A stretch of 64,000 nt of DNA from assembly GCF_951793255.1 (NCBI RefSeq), contig NZ_OX636706.1:2926001-2990000 (forward strand). Reading direction: 5' to 3'. The notes beneath the pieces are model-generated. The model did no database searches and was not told the origin of the DNA. It worked only from the letters and a program-made list of their open reading frames with translations. This stretch comes from Desulfovibrio piger. GTDB lineage: Bacteria; Desulfobacterota; Desulfovibrionia; Desulfovibrionales; Desulfovibrionaceae. Shown piece after piece: positions 57,032 through 64,000 of the stretch (positions are counted from its first letter, which is position 1; every line of letters begins with the position of its first letter). The position numbers and the translations under genes are program-made.

Positions 57032-58680
57032 GCACCATCCAGGACAAACAGGATCTGACCGTCACGGTCACGACTCCCGAACAGGACGCTCCCCTCTCTT
57101 CTGCGGCCCCGCAAATGGTCGCAGCAGGCGAAGATCTGCCCGAAGCGGCTGCGGAAAAGGCCGCTCCTGTCGTGGCCTCCGCTACGGAACCGGAACAGAC
57201 GGGCCCCCTGACCGAACAGGAAGGCACCGTGCCCTCTGCTCAGGACGGGGAAGCCGCCATCCCTGAACCTCCGGCGGACAGCCCTCTGGCCCAGGCACTT
57301 GCCAAGGCCCGGGCCGAAGCCGAGGAAGCCCCCGCCCCTGTGGAACAGCCTGCCGCCCCCGCTCCCGAAGCCCAGGCAGACGATGCTGCCCCCGCAGCGG
57401 CAGAAGCCCCTGCCGACCCGTTGCCGGATACGGCAGCTCCGGCTCCTGATGCCGTGGCAGCTCCCGCGCCGCAAGGTGGTGATGACGCGGGCCAGCCGCC
57501 CGTCCCGCCTGCCACGGCTGCTGCCGGTACCGGCGGGACGCCCGAGCCCGAAGAAAAGACCATGGGCCTCATGGATCATCTCAACGAGCTGCGCTGGCGC
57601 CTGGTGCGCTGCTTCATCGCCGCCGGTGTGGGCTTCCTGCTCTGCTGGACGGTGGTCGAGCCCATCTTCAACTTCATCACGGCTCCGCTGCTCAGCGCCT
57701 TGCCCGCACACGGCACGGCCATGTACACCACCTTGCCCGAACCCTTCTTCGTGCGCATGTTCGTGGCCTTCGTGACCGGCCTGTTCGTGACCAGCCCGTA
57801 CATCTTCTATCAGATCTGGGCCTTCATCTCCCCCGGGCTGTACGAGGAAGAGAAAAAGGGCCTGCTGCCCATCGCCCTGCTTTCCGCCATCTTCTTCATT
57901 GGTGGCGGCGTGTTCTGTTACTTCATCGTCTTCCCCTACGCGTTCAATTTCTTCCTGGGCTTCTCGTCCGAGCAGATCCAGGCCATGCCGCGCATCACGG
58001 ACTACCTTGATTTCGTCATCAAGCTGCTCCTGGCGTTCGGCCTCATCTTCGAGATGCCCCTGTTCTCCTTCTTCCTTTCCCGCATGGGGCTCATCACGGC
58101 CCAGATGATGCGCAAGGTGCGTCGCTATGCCGTTCTGTGCATCTTTATCGTGGCCGCCATCCTGACGCCGCCGGACGTTGTCTCCCAGCTGCTCATGGCC
58201 ATGCCCATGCTGCTGCTCTATGAGATCAGCATCCTCGTGGCTGCCGCCTTTGGCCGCAAGAAGAAGGAAAAGAAGGAAGAGGAGGAAGGGACGCCCGGCG
58301 ATCCCGCTCCGGCCGACCCTGCGCCCGCCTCTCCCGCTCCCGAAGGACCGGACGGCACGACGGTCGCGGCCGCTGCCGCAGCTGCCGCCACGGTGGCTGC
58401 CATGAGCGATGACGACGCCCAGCGCATTCCGCCCGAAGAAGAAACGCCCGCCCCCGCCATGGAGACGGCCGAAAGCTCTACGGCCGAAGCAGCTGAAACG
58501 GAACGGACGTCCGAGGAACTCCCCGAAGGGGCTGAGGACCATCCTGCGGAGCTGGAAGGCCTCACGCCCGATGCTGCCGATACGGCCACACCTGCGGAAC
58601 AGCAGGACGATCCCGCTTCCGTGGCGGAAGTCCCTGCCGCTGACGACGATCCCGCAACGCCTGCCAAGGACAAGGAATGA
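57028..58680 (+). CDS. tatC: Sec-independent translocase protein TatC with long N- and C-terminal extensions
   Basis: 550 residues against about 250 for usual TatC. The core (about 178-410) has [59 protein letters not shown] and [20 protein letters not shown], six hydrophobic segments as expected. Before it are about 177 residues of Ala/Pro-rich acidic sequence and after it an acidic Ala/Glu tail of about 140. The start overlaps tatB (ATGA). A start at ATG 57562 would give the normal size, but no good ribosome-binding site precedes it. TatC binds the twin-arginine signal. Confidence 0.88.
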   Translation: MSTIQDKQDLTVTVTTPEQDAPLSSAAPQMVAAGEDLPEAAAEKAAPVVASATEPEQTGPLTEQEGTVPSAQDGEAAIPEPPADSPLAQALAKARAEAEEAPAPVEQPAAPAPEAQADDAAPAAAEAPADPLPDTAAPAPDAVAAPAPQGGDDAGQPPVPPATAAAGTGGTPEPEEKTMGLMDHLNELRWRLVRCFIAAGVGFLLCWTVVEPIFNFITAPLLSALPAHGTAMYTTLPEPFFVRMFVAFVTGLFVTSPYIFYQIWAFISPGLYEEEKKGLLPIALLSAIFFIGGGVFCYFIVFPYAFNFFLGFSSEQIQAMPRITDYLDFVIKLLLAFGLIFEMPLFSFFLSRMGLITAQMMRKVRRYAVLCIFIVAAILTPPDVVSQLLMAMPMLLLYEISILVAAAFGRKKKEKKEEEEGTPGDPAPADPAPASPAPEGPDGTTVAAAAAAAATVAAMSDDDAQRIPPEEETPAPAMETAESSTAEAAETERTSEELPEGAEDHPAELEGLTPDAADTATPAEQQDDPASVAEVPAADDDPATPAKDKE

Positions 58681-59285
58681 TGATGGAAGCGACTCTGCCC
58701 CAGCGTTCGGCCCGGCATGCCCGTAAAAGCGCCGAGACCGACATCAGTCTGAGCCTTACCCTGGACGGCTCGGGCAAGACCGATATCCAGACCGGCTTCG
58801 GCATGCTGGATCACATGCTGACCCTGACGGCATTCTGGGCCGGAATGGACCTGCACCTGCGCTGTCAGGGCGATCTGCACATCGACGCCCACCACAGCGC
58901 CGAGGACATCGGCCTGGTCCTGGGCCAGGCTGTGCTGGAAGCCCTAGGGGACCGTGTGGGCATCACCCGTGTGGGCTACGGCCGCGTCCCCATGGATGAG
59001 GCCCTGAGCGATGTCACCATCGACCTTTCCGGCCGCCCCTGGCTGGAATGGCGCGGTGATGAACTCCTGCCCCCGGTCATCGCCGGGGAGGAAAAAGACC
59101 TCTGGCGGGAGTTTTACAAGGCCTTTGCCAGCAGCGCCCGCTGCAACCTGCATGTGACCATGCATTATGGCAAAAATGGCCATCACCTTCTGGAATCCGT
59201 CGCCAAAAGCCTGGGCCTGGCGCTCGCCCAGGCGGTCCGGCGTAGCGGGAACGTCATCCGCAGCACCAAGGGAGGGCTGGATTGA
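58677..59285 (+). CDS. hisB: Imidazoleglycerol-phosphate dehydratase
   Basis: About 200 residues; three consecutive ATGs at 58677, 58680 and 58683, of which the last is best placed after AAGGA. It is the dehydratase-only form without phosphatase domain. The metal motif [39 protein letters not shown] and [18 protein letters not shown] are intact. Sixth step of histidine synthesis. Overlaps the tatC stop and the next gene, so the five genes tatB to hisA form one tight operon. Confidence 0.95.
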   Translation: MMMEATLPQRSARHARKSAETDISLSLTLDGSGKTDIQTGFGMLDHMLTLTAFWAGMDLHLRCQGDLHIDAHHSAEDIGLVLGQAVLEALGDRVGITRVGYGRVPMDEALSDVTIDLSGRPWLEWRGDELLPPVIAGEEKDLWREFYKAFASSARCNLHVTMHYGKNGHHLLESVAKSLGLALAQAVRRSGNVIRSTKGGLD

Positions 59286-59944
59286 TGAAGAACCGTTTCC
59301 TGTGGATATTGTGTGTGCTTCTGTCCCTGCTGGTCCTGACGGGCGGCTGCAACCGCAAACCTGCCAGCACGGCGGACGTGCCGCGCTCGCTGTCCCATCA
59401 GTACAAGATCGCGGTGGCGCCCTTCACCCAGCCCCGCGACATCAGCCAGCTCATCATGGGCCAGCTTCCCCAGCCGCAGGCCCTGGCCGCCCGTGACGTG
59501 CTGATCGCCCAGGACCGCCAGCTGCGTGATGTTTTGTACACCACGACCAAACGCTCCTATGACTTCCTGCCCCGAACCCGTCCCTTGCCGGACCTGAAGC
59601 GTTTCCACACCTCGGAGCGTCCCCAGGCCCTGCCCCTGTGGGTGGAATACGCCCGCAAGACGTCGGCGGACATCCTGTTCATCCCGCAGGTCCTCACCTG
59701 GCGGGACCGTCAGGGCTCGGCGGCCGGTGTCACCGAACCCGCCCATGTGCGGCTGGAGTTCTTCCTGCTGAACATCAAGGAAGGCAACATCATCGGCCAC
59801 TCTGTCTACGAGGTCGAGCAGCAGGGCCTGACGGAAAACCTGCTCAACGTGGGCGACTTCTTCAAACGCCAGGGCAAGTGGGTCACTGCTGAAGAGCTGG
59901 CCCGCGAAGCCATGATCAAGGCTGTAAAGGATCTGAACTTATGA
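59282..59944 (+). CDS. Uncharacterised lipoprotein between hisB and hisA
   Basis: 220 residues from ATG 59282. Signal peptide with lipobox LTGGC (Cys about residue 23). The mature part has [16 protein letters not shown] strand, [14 protein letters not shown] and [19 protein letters not shown], and resembles secreted lipoproteins of the CsgG/TolB-N-type alpha-beta fold, without a recognisable family name. It overlaps hisB and hisA by four bases each, so it is translated within the histidine operon. A role in histidine synthesis is unlikely; possibly an outer-membrane accessory protein. Confidence 0.72.
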   Translation: MMKNRFLWILCVLLSLLVLTGGCNRKPASTADVPRSLSHQYKIAVAPFTQPRDISQLIMGQLPQPQALAARDVLIAQDRQLRDVLYTTTKRSYDFLPRTRPLPDLKRFHTSERPQALPLWVEYARKTSADILFIPQVLTWRDRQGSAAGVTEPAHVRLEFFLLNIKEGNIIGHSVYEVEQQGLTENLLNVGDFFKRQGKWVTAEELAREAMIKAVKDLNL

Positions 59945-60675
59945 TTATCTTTCCCGCTGTCGACATCCAGGACGGAAAGGCCGTCCGCCTGAAACAGGGA
60001 CGTGCCCACGAGAGCACCGTGTTTTCCCCCGATCCTGTGGCCGCTGCCGTGGCCTGGCGGGACAAGGGCGCCCGCTGGCTGCATGTGGTCGATCTGGACG
60101 GCGCTTTCGACGGTCTGCCCAAAAGCCGGGACATCGTGCGCAACATCTGCCGGGAGCTGGATATCCCCGTGCAGCTGGGCGGCGGCATCCGTGACGAACA
60201 GACGGCCCGTGCCTATCTCGAAGCCGGTGTGCAGCGCCTGATCATCGGTACCATGGCCCTGGAGCAGCCCGAAGCCTTTGCTTCCCTCTGCAAGACCTTT
60301 CCCGGGCAGATCGGGGTCTCCCTCGATGCCGAGGGCGGACGCCTCAAGACCAAGGGCTGGGTGGCCGATGCCGGTCTGAGCGTGGACGATGTCCTGCCCC
60401 GCCTGCAGGAAGACGGCGCGGCCTTCATCATCTATACGGATATCGAGCGGGACGGCATGCAGTGCGGCGTCAACCTGACGGCCCTGCGCCATCTGGCCGA
60501 GACCTCCACCGTGCCGGTCATCGCTGCCGGTGGTGTGGCCACACTGGCTGACGTACAGGCCCTGTACCCGCTCAGCACGCAGGCCAACCTGCAAGGTGCC
60601 ATCAGCGGCCGGGCCCTGTACGAAGGCACGCTTGACCTTGTGGAAGCCAACGCCTGGATCGCTGCCCAGCAGTAG
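59941..60675 (+). CDS. hisA: ProFAR isomerase (phosphoribosylformimino-5-aminoimidazole carboxamide ribotide isomerase)
   Basis: 244 residues. TIM barrel of histidine synthesis step 4. N-terminal [19 protein letters not shown] contains the first catalytic Asp, [20 protein letters not shown] the phosphate loop, and the second catalytic Asp is in [16 protein letters not shown]. Last gene of the tat-his operon. Confidence 0.96.
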   Translation: MIIFPAVDIQDGKAVRLKQGRAHESTVFSPDPVAAAVAWRDKGARWLHVVDLDGAFDGLPKSRDIVRNICRELDIPVQLGGGIRDEQTARAYLEAGVQRLIIGTMALEQPEAFASLCKTFPGQIGVSLDAEGGRLKTKGWVADAGLSVDDVLPRLQEDGAAFIIYTDIERDGMQCGVNLTALRHLAETSTVPVIAAGGVATLADVQALYPLSTQANLQGAISGRALYEGTLDLVEANAWIAAQQ

Positions 60676-60700
60676 TTTTCAGGATACCGCAAACAGCAAA

Positions 60701-60732
60701 GGGAAGGAGATACCATCTCCTTCCCTTTTTTA
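60701..60732 (+). terminator. Terminator of the tat-his operon
   Basis: GGGAAGGAGA and TCTCCTTCCC pair around TACCA and are followed by TTTTTT. 25 bases after hisA. Confidence 0.88.
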
Positions 60733-61011
60733 TGTCTTTGCTCACCCGATGCAGATGGGATGCCCGGCTCTGGCAGGATTCCTTTTCTGTCATCCGCGCT
60801 CGTGTCCCCTTGCCCGAATCTGCCGTCCTTCAGATTGCCTGCTTTACATGCAGCGCCTATCTATTTTCGCCTATAGCAACCGGCTACGTTTTCGTCCTGC
60901 ATGGGCTCTCCGGCTTACTTTGCTACGCTCGATAAGTAAGAGACCCGCATCACCTCTTTCCTGCCCCTACATCCTCATCCGAGGCCTTTATCCGGGCCTC
61001 CCGCACCAAAC
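60733..61011. other. Non-coding stretch before the SMR promoter
   Basis: No supported gene or RNA. Open frames such as 60530-61171 plus run through the terminator and lack motifs. Confidence 0.4.
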
Positions 61012-61040
61012 TTGCCTCATCTCTACTTCTAGCCTATCAT
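61012..61040 (+). promoter_or_regulatory. Probable promoter of the SMR transporter pair
   Basis: TTGCCT at 61012-61017 and TATCAT at 61035-61040, spacer 17 bases. This implies a 5' untranslated region of about 185 bases. Confidence 0.55.
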
Positions 61041-61046
61041 ATAAAG

Positions 61047-61232
61047 ATGCAACATCCTCTGCTCATACTCTCCCGGCTTTTCTTCGCCGTCATGGCAGAG
61101 CGACACTGGCGCAGCCATCTGTAATCCTGATGCCCTTTCTGCCGGTCCGGAGCGGACCGGCACGTCTGTAGCAGCTCCGCAATGCCGTTGCGGAGCCCTT
61201 TGCGTTCGACCGCATATCCTGAAAGGTGCATC
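61047..61232 (+). promoter_or_regulatory. Structured 5' leader of the SMR pair
   Basis: Three hairpins are visible: CTCTGC / GCAGAG enclosing CGGC / GCCG (61056-61099), GCCGGTCC / GGACCGGC (61142-61161), and GCTCCGCAA / TTGCGGAGC (61172-61195). SMR genes elsewhere are often preceded by guanidine-sensing riboswitches, but I do not see the conserved motifs of those classes here. Identity unknown. Confidence 0.45.
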
Positions 61233-61622
61233 ATGAATCCCACACGTCCCTATCACTGGCTCTGTTTGCTGGCGGCCATCGTTTTTGAGGTGGCCGGTAC
61301 CACCGTCATGAAGCTCTCCTTTGGCTGGAGCTTTGCCCACGCTGCCCTTGCTGGCCTTGTCCTCATGTGGATAGCCATCGGGCTTTCTTACTACTCACTC
61401 GCCAAAGCCACCACGGGCCTGCCCGTAGGCGTGGCCTTTGCCTTCTGGGAGGCCCTGGGGCTGGCTCTCATCACACTCTCCAGCATCTACATCCTGGACG
61501 AGCCCTTTTCCCTGCAGCGCCTGGCCGGCCTGCTCTGCGCCCTGAGCGGCGCCCTGCTGGTCCATCACGGCACCGTCCAGGACAAGGATACGTCCTCCGA
61601 TACCAGCCGCACCGCCAGCTAG
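61233..61622 (+). CDS. SMR-family transporter subunit (MdtJ-like)
   Basis: 129 residues from ATG 61233 (AAAGG upstream), four transmembrane segments. The essential Glu of the family is in FEVAGTTVMKLSFGW; the second helix has WIAIGLSYYSLAKATTGLPV and the third LGLALITLSSIYILDEPFSL. The pattern matches MdtJ, which with MdtI exports spermidine. Short polar tail at the C-terminus. Forms a pair with the next gene 12 bases downstream; paired SMR proteins usually work as heterodimers. Confidence 0.8.
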   Translation: MNPTRPYHWLCLLAAIVFEVAGTTVMKLSFGWSFAHAALAGLVLMWIAIGLSYYSLAKATTGLPVGVAFAFWEALGLALITLSSIYILDEPFSLQRLAGLLCALSGALLVHHGTVQDKDTSSDTSRTAS

Positions 61623-61634
61623 AAGGAGCTGCCC

Positions 61635-61973
61635 ATGAATACGGAAACGCTGCATCTCATCCTTTCCGCTGGCCTGGTGGCCGCAGCCGCGGCTCTGGAC
61701 GTGGCCGCCAACCTCATGCTGGCCCGTTCTGATGGCTTCAAAAAGCGCTTGATCGGTATTGCCGCTCTGGCCCTGGTCGGTCTGGCCTTTTACTGCCTCT
61801 CTCTGGCCGTCCAGTATATGGACCTGGCCGTGGCCTACTCCATGTGGGGCAGCCTCGGTATCCTGGGCACATCGCTGTGCGGCTGGCTCTTCCTGCGCCA
61901 GCGCCTCAAGCCCTGCGCCTTTGCCGGTATGGGACTGCTCATCATCGGCATGATCCTGCTGCGCACGAGTTAG
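61635..61973 (+). CDS. SMR-family transporter subunit (MdtI-like)
   Basis: 112 residues, four transmembrane segments, with GAAGGAG upstream. VAANLMLARSDGFKKRLIGI and VGLAFYCLSLAVQYMDLAVA, then YSMWGSLGILGTSL, match MdtI. The helix-1 position occupied by the family's Glu is Asp-like here (LDVAANL), to be checked by alignment. With the preceding protein it likely exports a polyamine or other cation. Confidence 0.8.
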   Translation: MNTETLHLILSAGLVAAAAALDVAANLMLARSDGFKKRLIGIAALALVGLAFYCLSLAVQYMDLAVAYSMWGSLGILGTSLCGWLFLRQRLKPCAFAGMGLLIIGMILLRTS

Positions 61974-61992
61974 CATCACGATGCATAATGAA

Positions 61993-62040
61993 GGGGGAGG
62001 GAACCCCTTTTCCTTGCGGAAAAAAGTTGTTCCCTCCCCC
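61993..62040. repeat. G-rich long palindrome after the SMR genes
   Basis: GGGGGAGGGAAC (61993-62004) and GTTCCCTCCCCC (62029-62040) pair around a 24-base loop containing CCCCTTTTCC. The same style recurs at 62404, in 9340 and 35147. Confidence 0.6.
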
Positions 62041-62072
62041 TCGCCCCCTCCTTCCCCCAAAACCGCCCATCA

Positions 62073-62103
62073 AGACTGCCTGCATTACAGGCAGTCTTTT
62101 TTT
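62073..62103 (+). terminator. Terminator of the SMR pair
   Basis: AGACTGCCTG and CAGGCAGTCT around CATTA, then TTTTTTT. Confidence 0.85.
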
Positions 62104-62403
62104 ATGGCTGGCGCAAGTTGAGGGATGTTCCTGTCTGGAAAAAATTCTGCCCCATCAACAGCCGGTAGGAGGAAGGACGCCTTGAAAAGGCTTGATGGCT
62201 CCATAAAATACCATCGTGTGCTTTCCGGGCCAGGCCCGGGAATTCGCAAACACTATTCCGCTGGATGTCGATGGCGACACCGCTACCTTACAATATTTTC
62301 GATTTGAGCCTCTTCACAGCCAAGGCAACCCCATTCCCATCCATACACAGGTCCGCTGGCAAAACGCAGTCCCAGGAGCAAAAGTTTTTGGAAGCAAGGG
62401 GCG
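62104..62403. other. Non-coding stretch before the rRNA genes
   Basis: No supported gene. Small frames on both strands have no motif or ribosome-binding site. Confidence 0.4.
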
Positions 62404-62446
62404 CGGGGAGGGAGAACCTTTTTCCAAAAAGGTTTCCCTCCCCGCA
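62404..62446. repeat. G-rich palindrome, second copy near rRNA operon
   Basis: GGGGAGGGAGAACCTTTTT and AAAAAGGTTTCCCTCCCC pair around CC with one bulge. Its core GGGAGGGA is shared with the palindrome at 61993. Confidence 0.6.
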
Positions 62447-62493
62447 AGCTTTTCTTTCTTCAAATCTTCAGGCCCTGCCTGCCGTCCCCAAAA

Positions 62494-62560
62494 CAAAAAA
62501 ATCCCCGACGGAGCGGGGACAAAAAAAGACCCCCTCGCGCTGTGAGCTGCAAGGGAGTCT
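62494..62560 (-). terminator. Tandem terminators of the rRNA operon
   Basis: Two minus-strand hairpins in a row: GACTCCCTTGC / GCGAGGGGGTC followed by TTTTTTT (62521-62560), and CCCCG / CGGGG around CTCCGT-type loop followed by TTTTTT (62494-62520). Double terminators are usual behind rRNA genes. Confidence 0.75.
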
Positions 62561-62568
62561 CGAACAAT

Positions 62569-62684
62569 CTTTGGCAGCGGCCTACTTTCCCACATGACGT
62601 TATGCAGTATCATCGGCGATGGAGAGCTTAACTTCCGAGTTCGGAATGGGGTCGGGTGTACCCTCTCCTCTATGGCTACCAAAG
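62569..62684 (-). rRNA. rrf: 5S ribosomal RNA
   Basis: About 116 bases on the minus strand. CTTTGG at one end and CCAAAG at the other form the terminal stem, and the minus strand carries the diagnostic CCGAACTCGGAAGTTAAGC and GGGAAAGTAGG segments. It lies about 48 bases after the 23S gene, the usual order. Confidence 0.96.
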
Positions 62685-62731
62685 AAATTTGGCAAATTTA
62701 TTGAAATAGGGTGGAAGGATTTTTCGAGAAA

Positions 62732-64000
<1,269 letters not shown>

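Noticed and set aside
61047..61232. Known guanidine riboswitch
   Set aside because: The ACGR-loop hairpin pair of mini-ykkC and the other conserved guanidine motifs are not recognisable; kept only as a structured leader.

Overview
The window is a high-GC Gram-negative chromosome segment, most consistent with a Desulfovibrio-type sulfate reducer (Desulfovibrionaceae, probably a host- or gut-associated species). The clues are the paralogous major outer-membrane porins, TatB/TatC with long Ala/Pro tails, TrmD fused to a second SPOUT domain, the selA/selC pair, and a gene order (rsmI, EIID, HPr, EI, smpB) that I recall from Desulfovibrio vulgaris. The assignment is inference; the window shows only the 3' part of a 23S rRNA and no complete marker.

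Layout. 1-4320 is an AT-richer accessory island: an intact IS5-family element (252-1110) whose transposase needs a -1 frameshift, then a compact two-gene unit (1250-4241) of unknown function. The first ORF carries a cysteine-cluster domain run in frame into a glycine-rich membrane-active-looking protein; the second is a 534-residue membrane protein. This is the best candidate for an undescribed system. 4391-9315 holds a GNAT acetyltransferase, folC-selA and an M18 aminopeptidase. 9918-13926 holds the divergent mltA/ybgC-type thioesterase pair, whose start codons interlock, and a divergent EF-G paralogue. 14404-23363 is a long minus-strand block: dnaA, galU, glmM-cdaR-cdaA (cell wall and c-di-AMP), folP and ftsH.

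23632-34685 is plus-strand: tRNA-Sec (selC), a phosphopantetheinyl transferase, trmD-rplS-rnhB-yraN-rsmI, a PTS module (EIID, HPr, EI) without EIIC, smpB and comEC. 35195-44119 is minus-strand: mutM, rimM-khpA-rpsP-ffh, an OmpW/OmpA-like barrel protein, a FadL-type channel and priA. The usual ffh-rpsP-khpA-rimM-trmD-rplS cluster is therefore split into two convergent halves about 10 kb apart. 44389-50015 is a tandem array of three paralogous porins; two have near-identical leaders and promoters, and a solitary porin-type terminator hints at a lost fourth copy.

50897-54050 is guaB-guaA behind a perfect consensus promoter. Then come a GIY-YIG/DUF4357 protein, a class A (subclass A2-like) beta-lactamase, tatB-tatC-hisB-lipoprotein-hisA, an SMR transporter pair resembling mdtJ-mdtI behind a structured leader, and the end of an rRNA operon (5S and 3' part of 23S) on the minus strand.

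No CRISPR array, replication origin or phage structural gene is visible. Most of the window is conserved housekeeping; novelty concentrates in 1-4320, the porin array, the Tat genes and the SMR leader.
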